Shown: piece after piece, positions 8,187-16,127 of the stretch
How the letters are laid out: every line of letters begins with the position of its first letter
How positions within the stretch are numbered: the stretch's first letter is position 1
NCBI GenBank assembly: GCA_023443225.1
Contig: JAEZVF010000044.1
Coordinates: forward strand, 1 to 34,456
Source of the DNA: Bacillota bacterium
GTDB taxonomy: Bacteria > Bacillota > Clostridia > Lachnospirales > Lachnospiraceae
Direction of reading: 5' to 3'
DNA: 34,456 nt
Position numbers and translations under genes: made by a program
Notes under the pieces: model-generated
What the model saw: the letters and a program-made list of their open reading frames with translations, nothing else
Database searches by the model: none
Told to the model about the DNA's origin: nothing

Positions 8187-8215
8187 AGTATAAAGTTATG
8201 CAAAGTAAATGTCAA
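8187..8215 (-). promoter_or_regulatory. Sigma-A promoter of pckA
   Basis: On the minus strand TTGACA (8215-8210) and TATACT (8192-8187) are separated by exactly 17 nt. The flanks TTTGATTGACATT and TTTATACTTAAAGT recur almost unchanged at the HD-GYP gene promoter (33798-33836). Confidence 0.85.
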
Positions 8216-8239
8216 TCAAAGCAGACACTTTGTTAAAAA

Positions 8240-10006
8240 TTAATCATTCTGTTTGCTTTGGTTTTTTATCCAGACATCTAGGCGTTTATCTATAATATCA
8301 AATTGTGCTGGGCCGATATCCAACAAGAAGGTATTAAACTCTTTTAATACAAAAGCATCACCTAAAGCTTTTTTCGCTTTCTCTTTTAGATCAACTATTT
8401 CGAGATATCCGATACCGTACTGTGGGTAGAGTGCCGGTTCTTCAATCATTGTATTATATAAAAGTTTAATTGTTTCACCATCGGTTATCCCATACCCTTT
8501 TAAGTAGGAAGCAGTATCCTTCAAAGACCAACCGTCATAATGGATTCCCATGTCTAAGCGGCAATACAATGCCATATTAGCGCTCATGTTTGCAATCATG
8601 AAGTCAGCAACGTTATCGCTAAAACCAGCTAATTGGTATGAATAGTATTCTACATAGGTTGCCCAACCCTCTACATAACCGCCAAAATCCATTAGACATC
8701 GAAGAGGAGCAGGCTTTTGATCTCTGAAGTATATGGATTGATACAGATGACCTGGGTAACCTTCATGTGCAATCGTAGTAAAGATATTAGACAAATCATA
8801 ATCCGGGTTCTTATTTATATAAATAATATTATCTTTATAGTTATCTATGGGTGGAATCAGGTACATTGCCGGGCTTAAGTGGTCCTCAAGGGATTCTGGA
8901 ACATATTTTATGGAACATTCCACCGCAGGACTTGTTGGAAAGTCTTTTTGAATGGAAGATTCAAGATAAGAAATGATTTTAGTCGGATTTGTCAAAGGGT
9001 ATTCTAGATTCATCGCTTTGTCGAATAATTCCGTGTCTCGAGCCATCAATGTTGAGAGATTAAGCATATTTAATGCGATGCTGTTATCTAGCATTTCTTC
9101 TAACTCCTCAATGGTTTTGGAAGAACCAGTATTTTTTGCTATTAGGTACTCATAATACTGTTTACCGTTTTCATAATGACATAATCCGCCATTATTTGTA
9201 GCAGTACCTTTTAACTCTGTCAAAGTAGAGATCAATACTTCATAGGCTGGAATCACATAGTTCTGGATAGCTTCTTTATTTGCTTTCTGATAAGCTTTTA
9301 TTTCATCCTTCGTCAGTCCTTTAAAGTCAGCTACTTTATCATCAAATAGTTCAATTAAGTAATTGTTCTCTTTGTCTTTTATAAATGAATTGCATTGGTC
9401 TATAATGCTATCTGCAACATGATCACTCATAAAAAGTCCAGCTGCTGATTTTTCTCTTTCAAAGGCAGATATTTCTTTGAAATAATCATAAATTTGTGGA
9501 AGTAATTGAATATAGGTATCAATATCTGATCTATCATTAAAATAGTATTCAGCCAGAAGAACTGGTAGTTGTGCCTGGGTTCCGGTGGTCGGTCCAAGAC
9601 ATTCATTGTATAGAATAAAGTCGCCTGCTGTTAGCTGTAGCATTAATTCTTCTTTTAGAATATCATAAGATAGTCTTTGAGATTCCGATAGAGAATCATA
9701 ATCAAAATGTTTTAATGCTTCTAAATAATTTTCGCTTTCTGCTAGTTGCTCTTCTATGTACTGAACGGAATAATGACCAAGGGTTATGTCAGGTTCTGTT
9801 ATATTATAATTCTCAGGATTGGATAAGGAAAAGTTTAGTGTAAGCGTATCTTTTTGTACTTGATTAATAAATACCTGATCTATAAATGCATCAAATTCCT
9901 CCGGCCCTTTATTTTCTCTTTTTGCTGGTAAGGAACAGCCCGTTGTAATGAATATAGATAATAATAGTAATATGGCAATAGCAATATATCTTTTACATTT
10001 ATTCAT
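8240..10006 (-). CDS. DUF885-family lipoprotein, probable zinc peptidase-like
   Basis: 588 residues. The N-terminus has a lipoprotein signal: basic start, hydrophobic core and lipobox TTGC with Cys24, so the protein is probably anchored on the outer face of the membrane. The C-terminal half contains HEGYPGH (His414, Glu415, His420), the HExxxxH-like metal-site motif of DUF885 proteins, with EGWATYVE about 35 residues later as a possible third ligand region. DUF885 members are suspected metallopeptidases; the substrate here is unknown. AGGAGG is well placed before the ATG at 10006, and a promoter lies at 10049-10077. It is transcribed toward pckA, with no obvious terminator between them, so read-through is possible although pckA has its own promoter. 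Confidence 0.85.
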   Translation of the reverse strand: MNKCKRYIAIAILLLLSIFITTGCSLPAKRENKGPEEFDAFIDQVFINQVQKDTLTLNFSLSNPENYNITEPDITLGHYSVQYIEEQLAESENYLEALKHFDYDSLSESQRLSYDILKEELMLQLTAGDFILYNECLGPTTGTQAQLPVLLAEYYFNDRSDIDTYIQLLPQIYDYFKEISAFEREKSAAGLFMSDHVADSIIDQCNSFIKDKENNYLIELFDDKVADFKGLTKDEIKAYQKANKEAIQNYVIPAYEVLISTLTELKGTATNNGGLCHYENGKQYYEYLIAKNTGSSKTIEELEEMLDNSIALNMLNLSTLMARDTELFDKAMNLEYPLTNPTKIISYLESSIQKDFPTSPAVECSIKYVPESLEDHLSPAMYLIPPIDNYKDNIIYINKNPDYDLSNIFTTIAHEGYPGHLYQSIYFRDQKPAPLRCLMDFGGYVEGWATYVEYYSYQLAGFSDNVADFMIANMSANMALYCRLDMGIHYDGWSLKDTASYLKGYGITDGETIKLLYNTMIEEPALYPQYGIGYLEIVDLKEKAKKALGDAFVLKEFNTFLLDIGPAQFDIIDKRLDVWIKNQSKQND

Positions 10007-10048
10007 AACATCCTCCTATAAATTTGGTTATAATATCCTAATATATGC

Positions 10049-10077
10049 AAGATAAAGTGTTTTCGCTATTTTGTCAA
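10049..10077 (-). promoter_or_regulatory. Sigma-A promoter of the DUF885 lipoprotein gene
   Basis: On the minus strand TTGACA (10077-10072) and TATCTT (10054-10049) are 17 nt apart, about 40 bp before the start codon. Confidence 0.7.
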
Positions 10078-10179
10078 TTGAATTATAACATATTTTACAG
10101 CCTATTATTAAGATATTCTTGTACATTCAAAATCATGTTATTAAAATAACAAAAAGCACAATCACATTTATTCGGGTTA

Positions 10180-10208
10180 TTGACAAAATAAAATACTCGT
10201 GCTATGCT
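10180..10208 (+). promoter_or_regulatory. Sigma-A promoter of the metG T-box transcript
   Basis: TTGACA (10180-10185) and TATGCT (10203-10208) with a 17-nt spacer, giving a predicted transcript start near 10215, just before the T-box leader. Confidence 0.8.
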
Positions 10209-10215
10209 AAAACAT

Positions 10216-10567
10216 AAGAAAGATGGATAAACTATAGTAAAATAGATTCATCAGAGACAGAAGGCTTTCATAAATTTAATACTTTAAAGGCTGTGAAAAG
10301 AAGAGTAGGCATGGATGACATGATCAGAGAACCCCGGTAGCTGAAAAGGGGCCATGGTTGAAGTGTTGAAGATGGTCTTGGAGCTGCGCACTGAGAGAAA
10401 CGAAACATATATTTCTTTAGGCTGCGACGGATGCATCCGTTATTGTGATATGCTGTAGGAATAAAGGCAGCAGATGAGAACTTGGTTGCGAAGCCAGGCT
10501 GAATTAAAGTGGTATCACGGGACATTGCTCTCGTCTTTAAAGTAATTTAAAGGCGAGAGTTTTTTTA
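10216..10567 (+). promoter_or_regulatory. T-box leader (tRNA-Met sensing) upstream of metG
   Basis: The leader senses uncharged tRNA and allows read-through into metG. Visible parts are the Stem I distal motif around AGAGAACCCCGGTAGCTG (10326-10343) with its GGGG partner, a candidate specifier ATG at 10372-10374, a Stem III-like ACGGATGCATCCGT, and the T-box core AAAGTGGTATCACGG. The core contains TGGT at 10510-10513, which would pair with an ACCA 3' end and so expects discriminator A, as in tRNA-Met. The terminator CTCTCGTCTTTAAA / TTTAAAGGCGAGAG followed by T7 spans 10528-10566. Leader length of about 350 nt is on the long side but normal. The specifier position is inference; the class is clear. 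Confidence 0.9.
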
Positions 10568-10586
10568 TTTAATAGGAGGAAAAGAT

Positions 10587-12575
10587 ATGTGTAAAAAACC
10601 GTATTATATTACAACAGCGATTGCATATACATCAGGAAAGCCGCACATAGGAAACAGTTATGAAATTGTGTTGGCAGATAGCATTGCAAGATTTAAAAGA
10701 CAGCAGGGATATGAGGTATTCTTCCAGACAGGAACGGACGAACATGGACAGAAAATTGAGAATAAGGCCGCAGAGGCTGGCATTACGCCACAGGAATTTG
10801 TTGATGGAATAGCAGGACAGATTAAAGATATCTGGGATTTAATGAATACTTCTTATGATAAATTTGTTCGGACTACAGATAAATATCATGAGAAACAAAT
10901 ACAAAAGATATTTAAAAAGTTATATGAGCAAGGGGACATCTATAAAGGATATTATGAAGGAATGTATTGTACTCCATGTGAGGCCTTCTTCACACAGTCC
11001 CAGTTGGTTGATGGCAAATGTCCGGATTGTGGACGTGAGGTGCAATCTGCGAAAGAAGAAGCATATTTTCTTAAACTAAGTAAATATACGGATCGTCTTA
11101 TTAATCATATCAATACGCATCCAGAATTTATACAACCGGAATCCAGAAAGAACGAGATGATGAATAACTTCCTGCTTCCGGGACTACAGGATTTATGTGT
11201 TTCACGAACATCATTTAAATGGGGCATACCGGTAGATTTTGATGACAAACATGTCGTATATGTATGGTTGGATGCATTAAGCAACTATATTACAGGATTG
11301 GGTTATGATGTAGACGGTAATAACGGCGAACTGTTTCAGAAGTTCTGGCCTGCGGACTTACATTTGATTGGTAAGGACATTTTACGTTTTCATACGATAT
11401 ATTGGCCAATTATGTTAATGGCATTAAATATACCACTACCAAAGCAGGTGTTTGGCCATCCTTGGTTACTACAGGGAGACGGTAAAATGAGCAAATCAAG
11501 AGGAAATGTCTTATATGCCGATGAACTGGTGGATTTCTTTGGTGTGGATGCCGTAAGGTATTTTGTATTGCACGAAATGCCGTTTGATAATGATGGTGTA
11601 ATTACCTGGGAACTTATGGTTGAGAGAATGAATTCTGACCTTGCAAACACCTTGGGCAATCTTGTTAATAGAACCATATCCATGTCAAACAAGTATTTTG
11701 GTGGGGTAGTAAACAATGCCAATGTAAAAGAAGCCGTTGATGAGGAATTGATTCAGCTTGTATTAGAAACTCCGAAAAAGGTAGTAACTAAGATGGAGCA
11801 ATTAAGGGTTGCTGACGCTATCTCCGAAGTATTTACTTTGTTCAAGCGCTGTAATAAATATATTGATGAAACCATGCCTTGGATATTAGCAAAAGAAGAA
11901 GAGAAAAAAGCTCGTTTGGAGACGGTACTTTACAATTTGGTGGAAAGTATATGCATCGGAGCAAGCCTGCTAGAATCTTTTATGCCGGACACTTCAGGTA
12001 AAATTCTGGCACAACTCAATGCCAAAGCCAGAAAGATTGAAGAACTTAACCAATTTGGAATATATGCATCCGGTACAAAAGTAACGGAAACACCGGAGAT
12101 TTTATTTGCACGGTTGGACGTAAAAGAGGTTTTAGAGAAAGTGGAAGCAAAGAAAGCAGAGACTGGTAAATTATCTGAAGAAGGTTCTGCTAACAAAGCT
12201 TCCGAGGATAATGCAGAAAATAATGCTATAATTGACATTCCAGCAAAAGAAGAAATTACGTATGACGACTTTATGAAACTACAATTCCAGGTAGGTGAAA
12301 TTATTGCCTGTGAGGAGGTTCCTAAGTCAAAGAAATTACTTTGTTCCCAGGTTAAGATTGGAAGCCAGGTAAAACAGATCGTTTCTGGAATTAAGGCACA
12401 TTATTCAGCCGAAGAAATGGTTGGTAAGAAAGTAATGGTTCTTGTTAATCTAAAACCTGCAAAGTTAGCAGGAGTTTTATCGGAAGGCATGTTACTATGT
12501 GCAGAGGATGAAAATGGAGAGTTGGCATTAATGATACCGGAAAAGAAGATGCCTGCGGGAGCAGAAATCTGTTAG
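10587..12575 (+). CDS. metG: Methionyl-tRNA synthetase with C-terminal tRNA-binding domain
   Basis: Charges tRNA-Met with methionine, for initiation and elongation. 662 residues. The class I signature is PHIGN (His20-Asn23), and the KMSKS loop is at 300-304. A zinc knuckle of two CxxC pairs is seen at Cys128/Cys131 and Cys145/Cys148, so this is a zinc-containing form. After the anticodon-binding helical domain, an acidic, Ala/Glu-rich linker (about 525-555) leads to a Trbp111-like OB domain (FQVGEI ... GIKAHY ... LVNLKPAKLAGVLSEGM), which increases tRNA affinity and mediates dimerisation. GGAGGA lies 8 nt before the ATG. Controlled by the T-box ahead; followed by a terminator at 12626-12682. 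Confidence 0.97.
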   Translation: MCKKPYYITTAIAYTSGKPHIGNSYEIVLADSIARFKRQQGYEVFFQTGTDEHGQKIENKAAEAGITPQEFVDGIAGQIKDIWDLMNTSYDKFVRTTDKYHEKQIQKIFKKLYEQGDIYKGYYEGMYCTPCEAFFTQSQLVDGKCPDCGREVQSAKEEAYFLKLSKYTDRLINHINTHPEFIQPESRKNEMMNNFLLPGLQDLCVSRTSFKWGIPVDFDDKHVVYVWLDALSNYITGLGYDVDGNNGELFQKFWPADLHLIGKDILRFHTIYWPIMLMALNIPLPKQVFGHPWLLQGDGKMSKSRGNVLYADELVDFFGVDAVRYFVLHEMPFDNDGVITWELMVERMNSDLANTLGNLVNRTISMSNKYFGGVVNNANVKEAVDEELIQLVLETPKKVVTKMEQLRVADAISEVFTLFKRCNKYIDETMPWILAKEEEKKARLETVLYNLVESICIGASLLESFMPDTSGKILAQLNAKARKIEELNQFGIYASGTKVTETPEILFARLDVKEVLEKVEAKKAETGKLSEEGSANKASEDNAENNAIIDIPAKEEITYDDFMKLQFQVGEIIACEEVPKSKKLLCSQVKIGSQVKQIVSGIKAHYSAEEMVGKKVMVLVNLKPAKLAGVLSEGMLLCAEDENGELALMIPEKKMPAGAEIC

Positions 12576-12625
12576 GAAAGTGAGAAATAAAGCAATATAA
12601 ATAAGAATTACAAAAGATTGAATAA

Positions 12626-12682
12626 GGGGAAACGGTTGTTGCACGATGAATTATCATTGCACCAGGCGCTTCCCGCTTTTTT
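12626..12682 (+). terminator. Probable terminator after metG
   Basis: GGGAA-A-CG (12627-12634) pairs with CG-C-TTCCC (12667-12674), with an inner GATGA/TCATT helix, followed by a T6 run at 12677-12682. The structure is larger than a simple terminator hairpin. Confidence 0.7.
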
Positions 12683-12723
12683 GTTATAATGATAATGAAA
12701 AGGTAATTGTTGTTCCAACGCTG

Positions 12724-12754
12724 AGAATGCTGTCGCATTCTATGGTTCTACCAT
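12724..12754. repeat. Two consecutive small perfect hairpins
   Basis: AGAATGC-TGTC-GCATTCT (12724-12741) is followed immediately by ATGGT-TCT-ACCAT (12742-12754). There is no T-run. They lie in otherwise empty DNA between metG and tatD (12576-12912). Purpose unknown. Confidence 0.5.
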
Positions 12755-12828
12755 GATGTTCAATAAGTAAACTAACTTTTGGAGCTGTATTTCATTAGAA
12801 ATTTATTTTAGCGTTAAATCAATAAACA

Positions 12829-12857
12829 TAGACAAAACAGTAAATTATAACTATAAT
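12829..12857 (+). promoter_or_regulatory. Probable sigma-A promoter of tatD-rsmA
   Basis: TAGACA (12829-12834) and a perfect TATAAT (12852-12857) with a 17-nt spacer, about 55 bp before the chosen tatD start. Confidence 0.65.
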
Positions 12858-12912
12858 ACTAAATAATAAGTGAGCTTACGAAGTCGCTGGAATGAAAAGG
12901 ATTGGAGTACAA

Positions 12913-13692
12913 ATGAGTGTTAACATGATTTTTGAAACACATGCTCATTATGATGATGAAGCATTTGATGAGGATAGAGAAGCATTGATAGATAGTCTGC
13001 CGCAGTCCGGCATTGGTCTGGTGGTTAATGTAGGAGCTAGTATAAATACTTCAAAAAAAACATTGGAATTAACAAAGAAATATCCATTTTTTTATGGTGC
13101 GATTGGAGTACATCCTAGTGAAACAGCAGAATTGAATGAAGAAAATTTTATGTGGCTAAAAGAAGCAGTTCAACAGCCAAAGGTGGTTGCAGTTGGTGAA
13201 ATTGGCTTAGATTATTACTGGGATACACCAGAACATGATATCCAGAAGTTATGGTTTGAACGTCAGATGGAACTTGCAAAAGAAGTAAAACTACCGGCAA
13301 TCATTCATAGCAGAGATGCTGCACAGGATACCTATGAAATGATTAAGTCTGCAAAATTAAATGAAACAGGAGGAGTGATTCATTGCTTTTCCTATGGTAA
13401 AGAAATGGCAGAAAAGTACCTGGATTTGGGATTTTATTTAGGCATTGGTGGGGTAGTTACCTTTAAAAATGCGAAAAAACTAAAAGAAGTAGTTAAATAT
13501 GCACCCATAGATCGAATTCTTCTAGAGACCGACTGCCCTTATCTGGCCCCTGAACCAAACCGTGGTAAGAGGAATTCCTCTCATAATCTTATTTATGTGG
13601 CACAGGAAATTGCGGTTATCAAGGGAATCGAATACGAAGAAGTATTGGAAGCTACCGAAAAAAACGCCAGAGAATTTTATGGCATTGATTAA
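12913..13692 (+). CDS. tatD: TatD-family metal-dependent hydrolase / DNase
   Basis: TIM-barrel amidohydrolase; relatives show 3'-5' DNase activity and D-amino-acyl-tRNA deacylase activity. I chose the ATG at 12913 (259 residues) because GGAG at 12904-12907 precedes it; an in-frame ATG at 12892 lacks a ribosome site and would add seven residues. Metal ligands are visible in order: THAHYDD (HxH), GEIGLDYY (Glu), IIHSRDA (His), IHCFSYG (His) and LLETDCPYLAPEP (Asp). rsmA follows 24 bp later, so they form an operon. In many Firmicutes an RNase M5 gene (rnmV) sits between these two; here it is absent. Confidence 0.92.
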   Translation: MSVNMIFETHAHYDDEAFDEDREALIDSLPQSGIGLVVNVGASINTSKKTLELTKKYPFFYGAIGVHPSETAELNEENFMWLKEAVQQPKVVAVGEIGLDYYWDTPEHDIQKLWFERQMELAKEVKLPAIIHSRDAAQDTYEMIKSAKLNETGGVIHCFSYGKEMAEKYLDLGFYLGIGGVVTFKNAKKLKEVVKYAPIDRILLETDCPYLAPEPNRGKRNSSHNLIYVAQEIAVIKGIEYEEVLEATEKNAREFYGID

Positions 13693-13716
13693 TAGAACAC
13701 GGAAAAGAGGCAATAG

Positions 13717-14586
13717 ATGGCTACATTAGGAAACCCAAAAGAAACCATAGAAATTTTACAAAAACACCATTTCGTCTTTCAAAAAAAGTTTGGACAAAAC
13801 TTTTTAATCGATACTCATGTCTTAGAGAAGATAATTAAGGCAGCAGGAGTTACAAAAGAAGATATGGTATTAGAAATAGGTCCAGGAATCGGTACCATGA
13901 CCCAATATCTATGTGAAAATGCTAGAGAAGTTATTGCTGTTGAAATTGATAAAATGCTTATTCCTATTCTGGAGGATACCTTGTCAGAGTACAATAATGT
14001 AACTGTTATCAATGAAGATATATTAAAACTGGATATTAATAAAATAGTACAAGAAAGAAATCATGGAAAAGCGATTAAGATTGTAGCGAATCTACCATAT
14101 TATATTACAACGCCAATTATTATGGGGCTATTTGAAGCGCATGTTCCAATGGATAATATTACAGTAATGGTCCAAAAAGAGGTTGCTGATCGTATGCAGG
14201 CTGGCCCTGGAACAAAAGACTACGGTGCACTGTCGCTGGCAGTACAGTACTATGCACTACCTTACATTGCAGCAAACGTACCGGCGAATTGTTTTATGCC
14301 CCGCCCATCTGTTGGCTCTGCTGTGATTCGATTGTCCCTTCATTCCGAAATGCCGGTTAAGGTTAAAGATGAGAAATTAATGTTTCGAATCATCCGTGCC
14401 TCTTTTAACCAGAGAAGAAAAACATTGTTGAATGGCTTATATAACAGAGGGGAATTTTCTATTCCCAAAGAAGTGATTGCAGAAGCAATAGAGGAACTTG
14501 GTGTATCACCAACGATACGTGGAGAAGCATTAACGCTGGATCAGTTTGCAGCTTTAAGCAATATCATATATGATCGGGTTAATTAA
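13717..14586 (+). CDS. rsmA: 16S rRNA (adenine1518/1519-N6)-dimethyltransferase
   Basis: Also called KsgA; dimethylates the two adjacent adenines in helix 45 of 16S rRNA late in small-subunit assembly. 289 residues, usual length. FGQNFLID near the N-terminus, the SAM-binding motif I VLEIGPGIGTMT, the acidic motif EIDK, and the catalytic motif NLPYYITTP are all intact. The C-terminal RNA-binding region includes ASFNQRRKTLLNGL. AGAGG lies 8 nt before the ATG. Probably transcribed with tatD and ended by the strong terminator at 14613-14664. Confidence 0.96.
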   Translation: MATLGNPKETIEILQKHHFVFQKKFGQNFLIDTHVLEKIIKAAGVTKEDMVLEIGPGIGTMTQYLCENAREVIAVEIDKMLIPILEDTLSEYNNVTVINEDILKLDINKIVQERNHGKAIKIVANLPYYITTPIIMGLFEAHVPMDNITVMVQKEVADRMQAGPGTKDYGALSLAVQYYALPYIAANVPANCFMPRPSVGSAVIRLSLHSEMPVKVKDEKLMFRIIRASFNQRRKTLLNGLYNRGEFSIPKEVIAEAIEELGVSPTIRGEALTLDQFAALSNIIYDRVN

Positions 14587-14612
14587 GAAAGTAAACAGAA
14601 AACATGAATTGC

Positions 14613-14664
14613 AATAACTGTAAAATGTTGTATTTGACATACAATAACTTACAGTTATTTTTTT
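14613..14664 (+). terminator. Rho-independent terminator after rsmA
   Basis: AATAACTGTAA (14613-14623) and TTACAGTTATT (14649-14659) form a perfect 11-bp stem, with an inner TTGTAT/ATACAA hairpin, running into T8. Confidence 0.9.
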
Positions 14665-14734
14665 ATTTAAGTAAATATATACAATTTTTAGCTGAGATTT
14701 TTAAGCATAATGCTATAAGAAATAGTTAGTTTTG

Positions 14735-14763
14735 TTGACATACTATATTTCAGGTGATATGGT
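14735..14763 (+). promoter_or_regulatory. Sigma-A promoter of the phosphofructokinase gene
   Basis: TTGACA (14735-14740) and TATGGT (14758-14763) with 17-nt spacing, just after the rsmA terminator. Confidence 0.7.
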
Positions 14764-14838
14764 GTATCTGCAAAATACAATAAAAATGCATAATTGAAAC
14801 TAAAGATTTTCAGTATGTTACTATACGGAGGTATGAAA

Positions 14839-16062
14839 ATGAAAGGGAATGTTCTGGTTGGTCAGTCTGGCGGTCCTACTGCTGTAATTAATTCAAGTTT
14901 AGCGGGCGTCTTTAAGACAGCAAAAGAACACGGCGCTAATAAAATATATGGTATGCTGTATGGCATTCAGGGCTTATTAGAGGAGAAGTATGTGGATCTA
15001 GGGAACCTAATTCACAGCGACATTGAGATTGAGCTGTTAAAGAGAACGCCATCTTCTTACCTAGGTTCTTGTCGCTATAAATTACCGGATATTAATAAAG
15101 AACCTGAAACATACAAAAAATTATTCAGTATATTAAATAAATTAGAAATAGAATACTTTTTCTACATTGGCGGTAATGATTCTATGGATACCATCCGTAA
15201 ATTGACGGATTATGGTGAAAGCATTAGCAGCAGTATCCGCTTTATTGGGGTTCCCAAAACCATTGATAATGATTTAGAGGTAACAGACCATACCCCAGGA
15301 TTTGGTAGTGCAGCTAAATATATTGCAACCACCACCAAGGAAATTATACGTGATAGTCTTGCCTATGATCAAAAGAATCTGACTGTTATTGAAATCATGG
15401 GAAGAAATGCTGGATGGTTGACAGGTGCTTCTGTCTTGTCAAAATGTCAGGATTGTGAAGGACCTGATATGATAATATTACCGGAAGTCACATTTGATTT
15501 AGGTGATTTTATTTCAAAAGTAGAGTATTTTCAAAAAGTAAGAAAATCTGTGGTAATTGCGGTATCGGAAGGGATCCGTCTAAGAGATGGAAGATATGTA
15601 TGCGAGTTAGCGGGTCAGGAAACCTTTACAGATGATTTTGGCCATTCCTTATTAAGTGGTTCTGCGAAATACCTTGCAAATAGGATTACTTTAGAACTTG
15701 GTTGTAAAACACGTGCAATTGAATTAAGTACTTTGCAGCGATGTGCTACCCATATGGCTTCTTTAGTAGATATTACAGAAGCATTTCAAGTTGGTGGTGC
15801 TGCGGTCAATGCAGCCTTTCGTGGTGAAACAGGAAAGATGGTTATTCTAAAAAGACTTTCCAACAACCCATACCAGTGTACGACTGATCTATATGATATT
15901 CATAAAATCGCCAATTTAGAGAAAAAGGTTCCTGATAGTTGGATTGATCCAAATGGAACCTATGTTACTCAGGAATTTACGGAATATGTGAAACCTTTAA
16001 TACAGGAAGAATTGACGCCGATTATGATTAATGGATTGCCAAGACATCTAATTAAGAAATAA
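14839..16062 (+). CDS. pfp: PPi-dependent 6-phosphofructokinase
   Basis: Phosphorylates fructose 6-phosphate with pyrophosphate, a reversible, ATP-sparing step. I place the start at 14839 (407 residues): GGAGG at 14827-14831 is 7 nt upstream, whereas the ATG at 14833 is too close. Phosphate-binding GQSGG lies near residue 8. The donor-deciding positions read GGNDS (Gly111-Ser115, Asp114 where ATP enzymes have Gly) and PKTIDND (Lys140 where ATP enzymes have Gly), the accepted signs of PPi use. The downstream motif EIMGRNAGWL is the sugar-phosphate site. It probably shares a transcript with the ABC-F gene 65 bp later. Donor choice is from motif only. Confidence 0.9.
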   Translation: MKGNVLVGQSGGPTAVINSSLAGVFKTAKEHGANKIYGMLYGIQGLLEEKYVDLGNLIHSDIEIELLKRTPSSYLGSCRYKLPDINKEPETYKKLFSILNKLEIEYFFYIGGNDSMDTIRKLTDYGESISSSIRFIGVPKTIDNDLEVTDHTPGFGSAAKYIATTTKEIIRDSLAYDQKNLTVIEIMGRNAGWLTGASVLSKCQDCEGPDMIILPEVTFDLGDFISKVEYFQKVRKSVVIAVSEGIRLRDGRYVCELAGQETFTDDFGHSLLSGSAKYLANRITLELGCKTRAIELSTLQRCATHMASLVDITEAFQVGGAAVNAAFRGETGKMVILKRLSNNPYQCTTDLYDIHKIANLEKKVPDSWIDPNGTYVTQEFTEYVKPLIQEELTPIMINGLPRHLIKK

Positions 16063-16127
16063 ATATGGCGTAACGGCTAAAAATATGGTATTCTTTAAGG
16101 CAAGTTGTAAGTATAAGGAGTTACCAA

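Noticed and set aside
10268..10525. 85-codon minus-strand open frame
   Set aside because: It lies entirely inside the structured T-box leader and has no ribosome site or family resemblance.
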